This document shows positions 45,103 to 53,205 of a stretch of DNA of 64,000 nt, in pieces. The stretch comes from Nocardia amikacinitolerans NBRC 108937 (GTDB taxonomy: Bacteria; Actinomycetota; Actinomycetes; Mycobacteriales; Mycobacteriaceae). The position numbers and the translations under genes are program-made. Under the pieces are notes generated by a model that was given only the letters and a program-made list of their open reading frames with translations, searched no databases and was not told the origin of the DNA. Numbering within the stretch: the first letter of the stretch is position 1; the number at the start of each line of letters is the position of its first letter. The stretch covers positions 26,968 to 90,967 of the forward strand of contig NZ_BDAU01000036.1 in the NCBI RefSeq assembly GCF_001612615.1, written 5' to 3'.

Positions 45103-45260
45103 GGGTGCCGGTGTCTGGCTTTCCGGCACCTTGCCTGCCCCGCCAACTCGGCGGAAGACGGACTCGATGCTTGGAACACAGTGGCGCGACCGCTCCGGAA
45201 TCACACCGGAATTACCGCATCACCCTCGCTTGGTCACCTCGAACTGTGACACCACGGCGC
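45103..45260 (-). ncRNA. Cobalamin riboswitch of the cbtBA operon
   Basis: On the minus strand the RNA shows the conserved core: GGTGATGCGG, TTCCGGTGTGATTCCGG, then GCGCCACTGTG (the GCCACTG motif), and the B12 box AGCCAGACACCGGC (plus 45107-45120). The 5' P1 strand, about 45250-45259, can pair with ACACCGGC. Downstream, hairpins with CCGGG/CCCGG and GGGACGTATCCC flank AGGAGG of cbtB, so control of translation start is likely. The exact 5' end is approximate. Confidence 0.85.
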
Positions 45261-45324
45261 GCCCGTCGTCAACACGGTCGACGCCTGTTGACCACGGTGT
45301 GGGCGAGTCGTTACCCGCCGGAAC

Positions 45325-45642
45325 TCAGGACGCGGGCTTGGCCGCGACGTCCATGACGACCTCGAACTCGAGCAGCGAAGCGCCGGTCGAGACCGGCTTC
45401 TTGTCGCCGCTGCCCGCGTGCGCGGCCCGGGCCGGACCGTCCCGCCACGCGGCGAAGGATTCCTCGGAATCCCACTGGGTCACCACGAAGTAGCGGTTCT
45501 CGCCCGCGACCGGACGCAGCAGCTGGAAGCCGAGGAAGCCTGGCGAGTTCTCCACCGCGTGCGCGCGGTGCGCGAACCGCTTCTCCAGCTCGGGTCCTGC
45601 GCCTTCGGGAACCTCGATCGCGTTGATCTTCACGACAGCCAT
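45325..45642 (-). CDS. mhuD: Heme-degrading monooxygenase MhuD
   Basis: 105 residues from ATG 45642. Nearly identical in pattern to the M. tuberculosis enzyme (remembered sequence): VVKINAIEVPEGAGPELEKR, then FAHRAHAVENSPGFLGFQLL. The key residues sit at their known numbers: Asn7, Trp66 and His75. It opens heme to mycobilins and releases iron without CO. TATTGT ends 7 nt before the ATG (minus strand), so the mRNA is likely leaderless. Divergent from a hydrolase, as in M. tuberculosis. Confidence 0.95.
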   Translation of the reverse strand: MAVVKINAIEVPEGAGPELEKRFAHRAHAVENSPGFLGFQLLRPVAGENRYFVVTQWDSEESFAAWRDGPARAAHAGSGDKKPVSTGASLLEFEVVMDVAAKPAS

Positions 45643-45656
45643 GAACTCGACAATAC

Positions 45657-45676
45657 GTCGCCCGTTCGCGGGCGAC
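45657..45676. promoter_or_regulatory. Palindromic operator between mhuD and the hydrolase gene
   Basis: GTCGCCCG-TTCG-CGGGCGAC, perfect 8-bp arms, directly upstream of the mhuD -10 and 25 bp from the hydrolase -10. No known consensus recognised; the binding protein is unknown. Confidence 0.45.
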
Positions 45677-45713
45677 CGCGCGCCCGGACGAGCACGGGGG
45701 CACAATCGACCCG

Positions 45714-46457
45714 ATGTGGTACGACGAAGGCGGAGCAGGCGTGCCGATCCTGCTGCTGCACGGTTTGATGGGCAGCGCGCGCACCTGGGGCGACCAGCTG
45801 GACTGGCTGCGGGCGCACGGGCACGTCTACACCTACGACGCCGCGGGCCACGGCCGCCCTGCCCCGCCCGAACTGACCACCGAGGCCTTCGTCGCCGACC
45901 TCGCCGAGGCCACCGCGCACCTCACCGAGCCGATGGTCGTGATCGGCCATTCCATGGGCGCGCTGCACGGCTGGGTGTTCGCCGCGCACTATCCGGAGCG
46001 GGTGCGCGCGCTGGTGGTGGAGGACATCGCCCCCGACTTCACCGGACGTACCGCCGCGGACTGGGCGGCCATGATCGAGGCGTGGCCGCAACCCTTCCCG
46101 GACGCCGACTCGGTGCTCGAGTACTTCGGCCCGGTCGCCGGTCGCTACTTCTTGAACTCCTTCGAGCACGGCCCGGACGGCTACCGGCTGCACGGCTCGG
46201 TCGCGACCTTCCGCGACATCTCCGAGGAGTGGGGCACCCGCCATTTCTGGGAGCAGTGGCGGGCCGTGCGCGTCCCGGTGCTGCTGATCGAGGGCGAGCA
46301 CACCATCACCCCGGCCGGGCAGATGCGCGAAATGGCCGAGACGAACGCGAACGCGGAGTACGTGCTGATCCCGGACGCTGGGCACTTGGTGCACGACGAC
46401 CAGCCCGAGCGCTACCGCGCCGAGGTCGAGCGATTCCTGCGCGGGGTTTTGGACTAG
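45714..46457 (+). CDS. Alpha/beta hydrolase
   Basis: 247 residues. Classic fold: PILLLHGLMGSARTWGDQLD, nucleophile in VIGHSMGALHG, Asp/Glu region LLIEGEHTITPAGQ and catalytic His in DAGHLVHDDQPERY. Orthologous in position to Rv3591c. The substrate is unknown. CACAAT (45701-45706) ends 7 nt before ATG 45714, suggesting a leaderless mRNA. Confidence 0.9.
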   Translation: MWYDEGGAGVPILLLHGLMGSARTWGDQLDWLRAHGHVYTYDAAGHGRPAPPELTTEAFVADLAEATAHLTEPMVVIGHSMGALHGWVFAAHYPERVRALVVEDIAPDFTGRTAADWAAMIEAWPQPFPDADSVLEYFGPVAGRYFLNSFEHGPDGYRLHGSVATFRDISEEWGTRHFWEQWRAVRVPVLLIEGEHTITPAGQMREMAETNANAEYVLIPDAGHLVHDDQPERYRAEVERFLRGVLD

Positions 46458-46475
46458 GCGAAGTTCGGCCAGACC

Positions 46476-46593
46476 GAAGGTGACCCCCACCCACCGGACG
46501 GACCAAATGTCACCTTCCGTCGGCGGCTACGGGCGCGAGTGAGATCGACAGAAGGTGGCATTCGGTCGGTTCGGGCCGGTGGAGGTCACCTTC
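46476..46593. terminator. GAAGGTGAC inverted repeats between hydrolase and mutY
   Basis: GAAGGTGAC (46476-46484) and its complement GTCACCTTC (46509-46517) bracket a 24-nt loop. A second set, GAAGGTGGC at about 46551 and GTCACCTTC (46585-46593), follows. Likely a bidirectional terminator for the convergent genes. The same 9-mer is found after hpt at 836-844. Confidence 0.5.
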
Positions 46594-46617
46594 AGTGGGG
46601 TCGCTCCGGGCGACCGA

Positions 46618-47544
46618 CTAACGATCGCCCTCGCCCGCGAGCGCGAACAATCCATCGGCCGTCTGCTCGATCAGCCCGTCGATCAGCAGGGAATCCAGCG
46701 CCCGGTCCCGCTGGCCTGGATCGCGGGTCCAGGCCAGGTCGAGCCGCACCCGTTCCACCGGCCCGGTCGCGGCGCGCAACACATCGAGCAGGCGGCCGCG
46801 GGCCTGGCGGTCGGTGCCCTCGTACTTCTGGGTCCGGCGCACCACCTCCGACACCGGACGACCGGCGGTCACCCAGGCGCAGGTCGGCAGCGGGCAGCGC
46901 GCGCAGTCGGGCGTGCGCGCGGTGCAGACCGTCGCGCCGAGTTCCATCAGCGCGGCGGAAAACCTTGCCGCGCGGTCGATTTTCGCGGGCAGCAGCGCCT
47001 CGGTCTCGGCGAGGTCGCGCGCGGCCGGGTTGCCCGCTTCGGCGCGGCCGTGCACGGCGCGCGCGACGACCCGGCGCACATTCGTGTCCACCACCGGCAC
47101 GCGCTGGCCGTAGGCGAAGCAGGCGACCGCCCGCGCGGTGTAGGCGCCGATGCCGGGCAGCCCGAGCAGCACGTCCACGTCGGCGGGGACCTCGTCGCCG
47201 TGTTCCTCGGCCAGCACCCGCGCGCACTCGTGCAGCCGCAGCGCGCGCCGCGGATAGCCGAGCTTGCCCCACGCGCGCAGCACTTCGGCTTGGGAGGACG
47301 CGGCCATCGCCGAGGGCACCGGCCAGCGCGCCACCCACTCCAGCCAGATCGGCTCCACCCGCACCACGGGTGTCTGCTGGAGCATGATCTCGCTCATCAG
47401 GATCTGCCACGCGGTCACGCCGGGGCGTCGCCACGGCAGGTCGCGGGCGGTCTCGGCGTACCAGTCCAGCAACACGTCGGCGTCGATGCCGCGATCGCCG
47501 ATCTGTTGCAGGGTCGGGGTGATCCGACCTGTGCCGCTACGCAT
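46618..47544 (-). CDS. mutY: A/G-specific adenine glycosylase
   Basis: 308 residues from ATG 47544. Removes adenine opposite 8-oxoguanine. Catalytic Glu52 in ILMSEIMLQQT and Asp153 in VPVVDTNVRRV; the HhH motif is LLGLPGIGAYTARAVACFA. The 4Fe-4S ligands are in CTARTPDCARCPLPTC (C-x6-C-x2-C-x5-C). A C-terminal extension of about 80 residues has winged-helix character rather than a clear MutT-like domain. Orthologue of Rv3589. Confidence 0.95.
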   Translation of the reverse strand: MRSGTGRITPTLQQIGDRGIDADVLLDWYAETARDLPWRRPGVTAWQILMSEIMLQQTPVVRVEPIWLEWVARWPVPSAMAASSQAEVLRAWGKLGYPRRALRLHECARVLAEEHGDEVPADVDVLLGLPGIGAYTARAVACFAYGQRVPVVDTNVRRVVARAVHGRAEAGNPAARDLAETEALLPAKIDRAARFSAALMELGATVCTARTPDCARCPLPTCAWVTAGRPVSEVVRRTQKYEGTDRQARGRLLDVLRAATGPVERVRLDLAWTRDPGQRDRALDSLLIDGLIEQTADGLFALAGEGDR

Positions 47545-47643
47545 TACCCTCACCGTCCCCGCCACCCGGCGGCCAGTCGATATTTGCCGACCCGTAACGA
47601 ACCTGACTCGCCGGTAGCGAATACCTTGTGCACAATGGTCGGT

Positions 47644-48267
47644 ATGTCTGATTCAAACCCGATCAGCGCCTGGAAATCTCTCCGCGAGGGCAACGAGCGT
47701 TTCGTCAACGGCACGCTTCTGCATCCTAACCAGGGCGCAGCCGACCGGGCCAAGCTCGTCGGCGGTCAGCATCCTTCGGCCATCCTCTTCGGTTGCGGCG
47801 ACTCGCGCGTGGCCGCGGAGTTGATCTTCGACCAGGGTCTCGGCGACATGTTCGTCGTGCGTACCGCGGGCCACGTGGTGGACAGCTCGGTGCTCGGTTC
47901 GATCGAATACGGCGTGCACGTGTTGAACGTGCCGCTCATCGTGGTGCTCGGACACGACAGCTGCGGCGCGGTGAAGGCCACCGTCGACGCGCTCGACGGC
48001 GGCGAGGTCCCCGGCGGGTTCATCCGCAGCGTCGTGGAGAAGGTGTCGCCGTCCATCCTGATCGGCCGACGCGAGGGCCTGTCCGACGTGGACGAGCTCG
48101 AGGCAAGGCACGTGGTCGAGACCAGCAAGCTGCTCATGGAGCGTTCGTCGATCATCGCCGAGCGGGTGAAGGCGGGCGAGCTCGCCATCGCCTGTGTCAC
48201 CTACAAGCTGGCCGAGGGCCAGATGAAACTGCACAGTGCCGTCGGCAACATCGGCGAGGTCGCCTGA
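47644..48267 (+). CDS. canB: Beta-class carbonic anhydrase
   Basis: 207 residues from ATG 47644. Zinc ligands Cys51 and Asp53 (FGCGDSRVAAE) and His104, Cys107 (VLGHDSCGAVKAT). Interconverts CO2 and bicarbonate. CACAAT at 47631-47636 ends 7 nt before this ATG, which favours it over ATG 47635 and implies a leaderless mRNA. Orthologue of Rv3588c; divergent from mutY. Confidence 0.94.
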   Translation: MSDSNPISAWKSLREGNERFVNGTLLHPNQGAADRAKLVGGQHPSAILFGCGDSRVAAELIFDQGLGDMFVVRTAGHVVDSSVLGSIEYGVHVLNVPLIVVLGHDSCGAVKATVDALDGGEVPGGFIRSVVEKVSPSILIGRREGLSDVDELEARHVVETSKLLMERSSIIAERVKAGELAIACVTYKLAEGQMKLHSAVGNIGEVA

Positions 48268-48295
48268 CCCGTTCGCGGAGCGGAGTTTCCCCAGC

Positions 48296-48320
48296 GTGCC
48301 GGGTGCGTCGCACCCGGCAC
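48296..48320 (+). terminator. Hairpin terminator after canB
   Basis: GTGCCGGGTG, loop CGTCG, CACCCGGCAC: ten perfect pairs, 29 bp past the stop. No T-tract. Confidence 0.7.
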
Positions 48321-48391
48321 TACGGCGTCGTCCAGTCCGACACGCCGAGGTCCTGAGACACCGCGCCCGGTGCTGCCCGTAAGTTTGAATC

Positions 48392-49054
48392 GTGCTGGAA
48401 CCGACTGGACCGCTGCCTCCGGAGATCTACTGGCGTCGTCGCGTTTTCGCCATCGGAATCCTGGTCGTTGCGCTCGCGCTGGTGATTTGGCTGGTGGTGA
48501 TGGCCGTGCGCGGTGGCGGCTCGCCCGGTGACGTCAAGGCGGCCGCGACGAGTTCGACCTCGTCGGTGAAGAAGTCGGGTGATACGCCGAAGTCCTCGCC
48601 GAGCGCGGACGCTCCCAAACCATCGGTGACACCCGCGGCCAGTCCGGCTCCGGTGGCGGCCGGTCAGTGCCCCGATCAGTCGCTCGCGGTGAAGGTGACC
48701 GTCGAACAGCCCACCTACAAGGCGGGCGAGCAGCCGGTGTTCGGCATCGTCATCACCAACATCTCCTCGGTGACCTGCGCCCGCGACGTCGGCTCCGGGT
48801 TGCAGCAGATCTCGGTCTACACCCTCGACGGCAGCCGCAAGCTGTGGTCGAGCACCGACTGCTATCCGGACGGTCAGCCCGACGTGCGCAATCTGAATCG
48901 CGGTGAACAGGCCGCATTCCAGGTCACCTGGTCCGGCTCGACATCCCAGCCGAATTGCGCGGGCGAGCGCGTCCCGGTCCCGCCGGGGGCGTATTCCGTT
49001 GTCGCGCAACTCGGTTCGGTGCGCAGCGCGGCCGAGCCGTTCAATATCGCCTGA
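48392..49054 (+). CDS. Membrane-anchored conserved protein, Rv3587c-like
   Basis: 220 residues. A single N-terminal membrane segment (AIGILVVALALVIWLVVMAV) is followed by a Ser/Pro/Lys/Ala linker and an extracytoplasmic beta-rich domain with four cysteines (GQCPDQSLAVKVTVEQPTYK, SSVTCARD, STDCYPDGQP, QPNCAGERV). Position equals Rv3587c of M. tuberculosis. Function unknown. GTG 48392 follows TAAGTT by 6 nt, suggesting leaderless translation. Its stop lies 6 bp from the convergent disA stop. Confidence 0.85.
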   Translation: MLEPTGPLPPEIYWRRRVFAIGILVVALALVIWLVVMAVRGGGSPGDVKAAATSSTSSVKKSGDTPKSSPSADAPKPSVTPAASPAPVAAGQCPDQSLAVKVTVEQPTYKAGEQPVFGIVITNISSVTCARDVGSGLQQISVYTLDGSRKLWSSTDCYPDGQPDVRNLNRGEQAAFQVTWSGSTSQPNCAGERVPVPPGAYSVVAQLGSVRSAAEPFNIA

Positions 49055-49060
49055 GCCGCT

Positions 49061-50641
49061 TCATCGTTCCCGCTCGAACGGGTTGTCCGCGCCCGCTTCG
49101 GCGAGGCGGGTCAGCCCGTCGCGGATCTGCCGCGCCCTCGGCACCCCGATCCCGTCGACGGCCTGTAGATCGCCCGCTGTCGCGACCAAAAGCCCTTGTA
49201 GCGAGCCGAACGAGTCGACCAGCGATTCGATGTGGGTGAAGCGCAGCCGGGGTATCCGGGTGAGCACCCGGTAGCCGCGCGGCCGCATCGGCAGGTCCAG
49301 CGCCTCGATGGTGCTCGGATAGCCAAGCGGCGCGGCCAAATTGGTGAGATCCAGCAGTTCGTCGTCGCTGAGCATGTCCAGCCCCGCCATCGCCCGCTCT
49401 ACCTCCGACACGTACACATGTCGGCGGTCGGCGCACGAGCAGTCTGTGTTCTCCCGTTGCGGGGTACTTGTGTGGGGAACCGAGCCATCAGCAGGCACAC
49501 CCGTCCCCGCCACCTCTGAGACATACACATGTCGGCGGCAGGTGCACGAGCAAACCGTGTTCTCCCGTTGCGGGGTACTTGTGTGGAGAACCGAGCCATC
49601 AGCAGGCACACCCGCCCCCGCCACCTCCGACACGTACACATGTCGGCGGTCGGCGCACGAGCAGGCCGTGTTCTCCGGTTGCTGGGTACTGGTGCGGAGA
49701 ACCGAACCATGAGCAGGCACACCCGCCCCCGCCACATGTCGGTGGCCGGCGCACGAGCAAACCGTGTTCTCCCGTTGCGGGGTACTTCTGCGGAGAACCA
49801 AACCATCAGCAGGCACACCCGCCCCCGCCCCCGACATGACCGGCTCGCAGGCGAGGTAGTCGCGGACGAGCAACTCGCGCAGCCAAGCGCTGTCGCCGAC
49901 CAGATCCTCCAGTTGCAGCGCGAGCTGGCGACCGTCGGCGCCGAGCTCCAGCACGCTCTGCTCGATCTCCTTGGCCAGCCGCCGCACCAGTTCAAGGCGC
50001 TGGGCCGCCGACAGCGCGTCGCGCAGGGTGACGACGTCCTCGATCTCGCTCTCCGAAAGCTGCTCGCACACCTGGTCCAGCCGCGCCTTGTAGCGCTCCA
50101 ACGTGCCGAGCGCCTGGTTCGCCCTGGCCAGGATGGTGGCCGACGGCTCGATGAGGTGGCGGACCTCACCGAAGTACAGCGTCATCGTGCGCATCGACTT
50201 GCTCACCGCGATCACCGGGTAGCCGGTCTGGGCGGCGGTTCTTTCGGCGGCACGGTGTCTGGTGCCGGATTCCGCGCTCGGCAGGTTCGGATCGGGGACC
50301 AGGTGCACGTTGGCGCGCAGGATGCGGGCGCCGTCGGTGGAGAGCACCACCGCGCCGTCCATCTTCGACAGCTCGCGCAGCCGGGTCGGCGCGAAGTCGA
50401 CGTCCAGCTCGAATCCGCCGTCGCAGATTCGCTCGACGTCCGCGTCGTGGCCGAGCACGATCAGGCCGCCGGTGCGGCCGCGCTGGATGCGTTCCAAGCC
50501 GTCCCGCAGCGGCGTGCCGGGAGCCAGCCGGGTGACGATCTCGGGCAGCCGGTTCCGCGTGGTCGTCGTCGGGATCGGGGGACATGGCGCGACGGGGGCC
50601 GGTCTGCCGAGCAGATACGCCGCCCACCGCCCTGGTATCAC
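49061..50641 (-). CDS. disA: DNA integrity scanning diadenylate cyclase DisA with repeat insertion
   Basis: 526 residues, against about 360 usual. Synthesises c-di-AMP and monitors branched DNA. The DAC domain has GLIVLGHD, LSKMDGAVVLSTDGARI (DGA 95-97) and SGTRHRAAERTA (RHR 128-130). The linker domain runs to LLVRDYLACEPVM, after which residues about 272-414 are four tandem copies of a 37-residue unit containing ENTVCSCADRRHVYVSEV. The normal sequence resumes at ERAMAGLDMLSDDELLDLTN, and the HhH domain (AGDLQAVDGIGVPRARQI) ends the protein. GTG 50641 overlaps the radA stop (GTGA). Confidence 0.93.
   Translation of the reverse strand: MIPGRWAAYLLGRPAPVAPCPPIPTTTTRNRLPEIVTRLAPGTPLRDGLERIQRGRTGGLIVLGHDADVERICDGGFELDVDFAPTRLRELSKMDGAVVLSTDGARILRANVHLVPDPNLPSAESGTRHRAAERTAAQTGYPVIAVSKSMRTMTLYFGEVRHLIEPSATILARANQALGTLERYKARLDQVCEQLSESEIEDVVTLRDALSAAQRLELVRRLAKEIEQSVLELGADGRQLALQLEDLVGDSAWLRELLVRDYLACEPVMSGAGAGVPADGLVLRRSTPQRENTVCSCAGHRHVAGAGVPAHGSVLRTSTQQPENTACSCADRRHVYVSEVAGAGVPADGSVLHTSTPQRENTVCSCTCRRHVYVSEVAGTGVPADGSVPHTSTPQRENTDCSCADRRHVYVSEVERAMAGLDMLSDDELLDLTNLAAPLGYPSTIEALDLPMRPRGYRVLTRIPRLRFTHIESLVDSFGSLQGLLVATAGDLQAVDGIGVPRARQIRDGLTRLAEAGADNPFERER
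49401..49829. repeat. 111-bp coding tandem repeat inside disA
   Basis: Units start at 49401, 49512, 49623 and 49734. The first three are 111 bp; the fourth is 96 bp, lacking the first 15 bp. Each holds GTACACATGTCGGCGG, GTTCTCCCGTTGCGGGGTAC and AGCAGGCACACCCGCCCCCG. The total is 429 bp, 143 codons, and the frame is kept. Divergence between copies is low. Confidence 0.95.
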
Positions 50642-52038
50642 TCGGCCGCCTCGTTCCGCGCCGCCCGCCGCGCGCGCAGGCCGCTGATCCGCAGCGCGGA
50701 GCCGACGTCGGTCACCTCGTGAATCTTCATGCCCCCGCCCTTCATTCGTTCCAGCCCCGGCGGCACCAGCGCGGTGGTGAAGCCGAGCCGCTGTGCTTCG
50801 GCCAGCCTACGTGCCACGCCGGTCACCTTCCGCACCTCGCCGGCAAGGCCGACCTCGCCGAGTATCACCCAGCCAGGCGGCAGCGCGGTGTCGGATTCGG
50901 CGCTGGCGATGGCGAGCGCGATGGCCAGGTCGGCGGCGGGCTCGACGAGCCGCATGCCGCCGACCGTCGCCGCGTAGACGTCGTGCTTGCCGAGGAAGAC
51001 CCGGCCGCGGCTCTGCAACACCGCGAGCACCATGGCGACCCGGTTGTAGTCGAGCCCGCTGACCGCACGGCGCGGCGCGGGAATCTCGGTCTTCACCGTC
51101 AGGCCCTGCACCTCGCCGACCAGCGGACGCTTGCCGTCCATCGCGACGGTCACCGCGGTCCCCGGCACCGAATCGGTGCGGTGGTGCAGGAAAAGCCCGG
51201 ACGGGTCGTCGACGCCCGCGATGCCTTCCTCGTGCAGCTCGAAACAGCCCACCTCGTCGGCGCTGCCGAACCGGTTCTTGATGCCGCGCACCATGCGCAG
51301 CGCGGAGTTCTTGTCGCCCTCGAACTGCAACACCACGTCGACCAGGTGTTCGAGGGTGCGCGGGCCCGCCACGTTGCCGTCCTTGGTGACGTGGCCGACC
51401 AGCAGCACCGCGATCCCGCTCGCCTTGGCCAGCGAGGTGAGCGCCGCCGTCACCGCGCGCACCTGGGTGACGCCGCCGATCACGCCGTCCACGTCCGGCG
51501 CGAGCATGGTCTGCACCGAGTCGACGACGAGCAGCGTCGGCCGCACCTGTTCGACATGCCCGAGCACGATCGACAGATCCGACTCCGCCGCCAGGTACAC
51601 CCGCTCGTGCACCGCGCCGGTGCGATCCGCGCGCAGCCGGACCTGACCCGCGGACTCCTCCGCGGTCACATAGAGCGCCTTCTCGTCGCGCTGCTTTGCC
51701 CACCGGTGCGCGACCTCGAGCAGCAGCGTCGACTTGCCGACGCCCGGCTCGCCGGAGAGCAGCACCACCGACCCGGCGACCACCCCGCCGCCGAGCACCC
51801 GGTCCAGCTCGCCGACACCGGTCGGCCTTGCCTTGGTGACCTGCGAATCGATCGAGGAGATCGGGGCCGCCGCGGTGCTCGGCAGCATCGCGCGCCTACC
51901 GGGAGCGGCGGCCGACGCGGCCGAGACGGCTACCTCGTCGACCGTGCCCCACGCCCCGCAGTCCGGGCACTTGCCCACCCACTTCGCGACCTCGTGCGAG
52001 CAGGCGGAGCACCGGAAGATCGGCTTGTTCTTTGCCAC
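50638..52038 (-). CDS. radA: DNA repair protein RadA
   Basis: 466 residues from GTG 52038. Zinc finger with Cys10, Cys13, Cys24, Cys27 (FRCSACSHEVAKWVGKCPDC), Walker A LLSGEPGVGKSTLLLE, the RadA signature MVRGIKNRFGSADEVG, and a Lon-like C-terminal domain (YAATVGGMRLVEPAADLAIA). Branch-migration helicase in recombination. It is translationally coupled to disA by GTGA, the conserved arrangement radA-disA. Confidence 0.97.
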   Translation of the reverse strand: MAKNKPIFRCSACSHEVAKWVGKCPDCGAWGTVDEVAVSAASAAAPGRRAMLPSTAAAPISSIDSQVTKARPTGVGELDRVLGGGVVAGSVVLLSGEPGVGKSTLLLEVAHRWAKQRDEKALYVTAEESAGQVRLRADRTGAVHERVYLAAESDLSIVLGHVEQVRPTLLVVDSVQTMLAPDVDGVIGGVTQVRAVTAALTSLAKASGIAVLLVGHVTKDGNVAGPRTLEHLVDVVLQFEGDKNSALRMVRGIKNRFGSADEVGCFELHEEGIAGVDDPSGLFLHHRTDSVPGTAVTVAMDGKRPLVGEVQGLTVKTEIPAPRRAVSGLDYNRVAMVLAVLQSRGRVFLGKHDVYAATVGGMRLVEPAADLAIALAIASAESDTALPPGWVILGEVGLAGEVRKVTGVARRLAEAQRLGFTTALVPPGLERMKGGGMKIHEVTDVGSALRISGLRARRAARNEAAE

Positions 52039-52080
52039 ACGCGCACCTTACGTACCGGGCCCGACAGAACCCGGATAGGG

Positions 52081-52112
52081 AAAAGGCTGCCGCACCGTGT
52101 GCGACAGCCTTC
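52081..52112 (-). terminator. Intrinsic terminator of lpqE
   Basis: On the minus strand AAGGCTGTCGCA pairs with TGCGGCAGCCTT (one mismatch), followed by TTTT. It lies 28 bp past the lpqE stop and before radA. Confidence 0.75.
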
Positions 52113-52139
52113 GTTCTCGGTCCGCTGGGGGCGGAACCC

Positions 52140-52838
52140 TCAGTGGCCGCCGCCGTGACCGCCACCGGCGGCCGGGCCCGACTTGTCGGACTGATGGCGC
52201 TCGGCCTCGGTGCCCGCGTCGACCGGCACCTGCACCTGCACGGTGCCGTTCTCCTTGAAGTTGAACGAGACGGTGTAGGTCAGACCGGGGGTGATGTCCT
52301 TGGTGAGGCCGGTGATCTCGATGGTGGCCGGCTTGGCCTCGGGGTCTGCGGCCTGCTGCTTGGTCGGCTGCGAGCCGTGGCTGTCCGAGCCGTGGTCGTC
52401 GCCGTGCGAGTCGGCCGAGCCCTGGCCGCCCTGCTCGGAGGCCGCAACGACGACGGTCTGCTGCGGCGCGAGCTTCACCGACGACGCGCCCGACGGCGGG
52501 GTGATCTTCACCTGACCGAGGTCGGTGGTGACGCTGGTGAGCTCGTCGGTGACGGTCTCGCTGTTGTTCACGATGGACAGCGCGATCAGCGCCTTGCCGC
52601 CCTGCGCATTGGTGTAGCCCTCGGACGGGTACACGATGTGCACGTTGCGCAGCGAGATGTCCTCGACCTCGGCGTTGTTGCCGTTGATGGCCGGAGCCTG
52701 GTTCGCGGTCTGGGAGACCTGCCCCGCGCTGCAGCCGGTCAGCGCGAGCGCGGCGCCCGCGGCGAGTGCGGCAACAGTCACCATGAGACGTGGCTTCCGC
52801 GCCCCCGACGAGGCGGTCACAGCATTCAGGGCAGTCAC
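52140..52838 (-). CDS. lpqE: Lipoprotein LpqE-like
   Basis: 232 residues with a lipoprotein signal peptide; lipobox LALTGCSAG with Cys36. A beta-rich domain follows (SLRNVHIVYPSEGYTNAQGG, then IALSIVNNSE), with a His/Asp/Ser-rich insert (SADSHGDDHGSDSHGSQ) and a His/Gly tail (GGGHGGGH). The His-rich parts might bind metal; a DUF461/copper-chaperone-like fold is possible but not clear. GTG 52838 follows GGAGGACAACCC. Same place as lpqE (Rv3584) in M. tuberculosis. Confidence 0.85.
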   Translation of the reverse strand: MTALNAVTASSGARKPRLMVTVAALAAGAALALTGCSAGQVSQTANQAPAINGNNAEVEDISLRNVHIVYPSEGYTNAQGGKALIALSIVNNSETVTDELTSVTTDLGQVKITPPSGASSVKLAPQQTVVVAASEQGGQGSADSHGDDHGSDSHGSQPTKQQAADPEAKPATIEITGLTKDITPGLTYTVSFNFKENGTVQVQVPVDAGTEAERHQSDKSGPAAGGGHGGGH

Positions 52839-53205
52839 GGGTTGTCCTCCATGTCGACCGGGATCACTCCGCTACGGAGAGTAGTAACTAGGCAGCGTAG
52901 TAGTCGACACCGGGGACCCGTCGGTCGGGCCGGGGTGTCCGCTCCGCGACACCGCCGTCGGTCGGCATCCGTTGCATAACGGTTCGGTGGCCCGGGGGTG
53001 CGGTTGCGGGCCGAGTGCCGGGGCGCCTCGCGGGACAGGGGCGAGTCGGCGCAGGTGGATAACTCGTTCTGGCACAACGTAATGCACACCGCACGGGTTC
53101 TGTCAACCCCCTCGGTCCGCTCGTTGTGGCCCTGACCTGCACAGTTGATCGCGCCGTTACCGAGTCGCATGTTAAACTGTGAACATCGAAAGGGGCACGG
53201 GACAC
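52839..53205. promoter_or_regulatory. lpqE / carD divergent promoter region
   Basis: 367 bp. For carD, TGTTAAACT (53170-53178) is an extended -10; a 5' leader of about 20 nt would follow. GTTATG and TAGTAA-like elements near 52880 could serve lpqE, but its -10 was not identified with confidence. Nothing else seen. Confidence 0.5.

Noticed and set aside
49401..49829. CRISPR array or intergenic minisatellite
   Set aside because: The units are contiguous with no unique spacers, and they are read in frame within disA.
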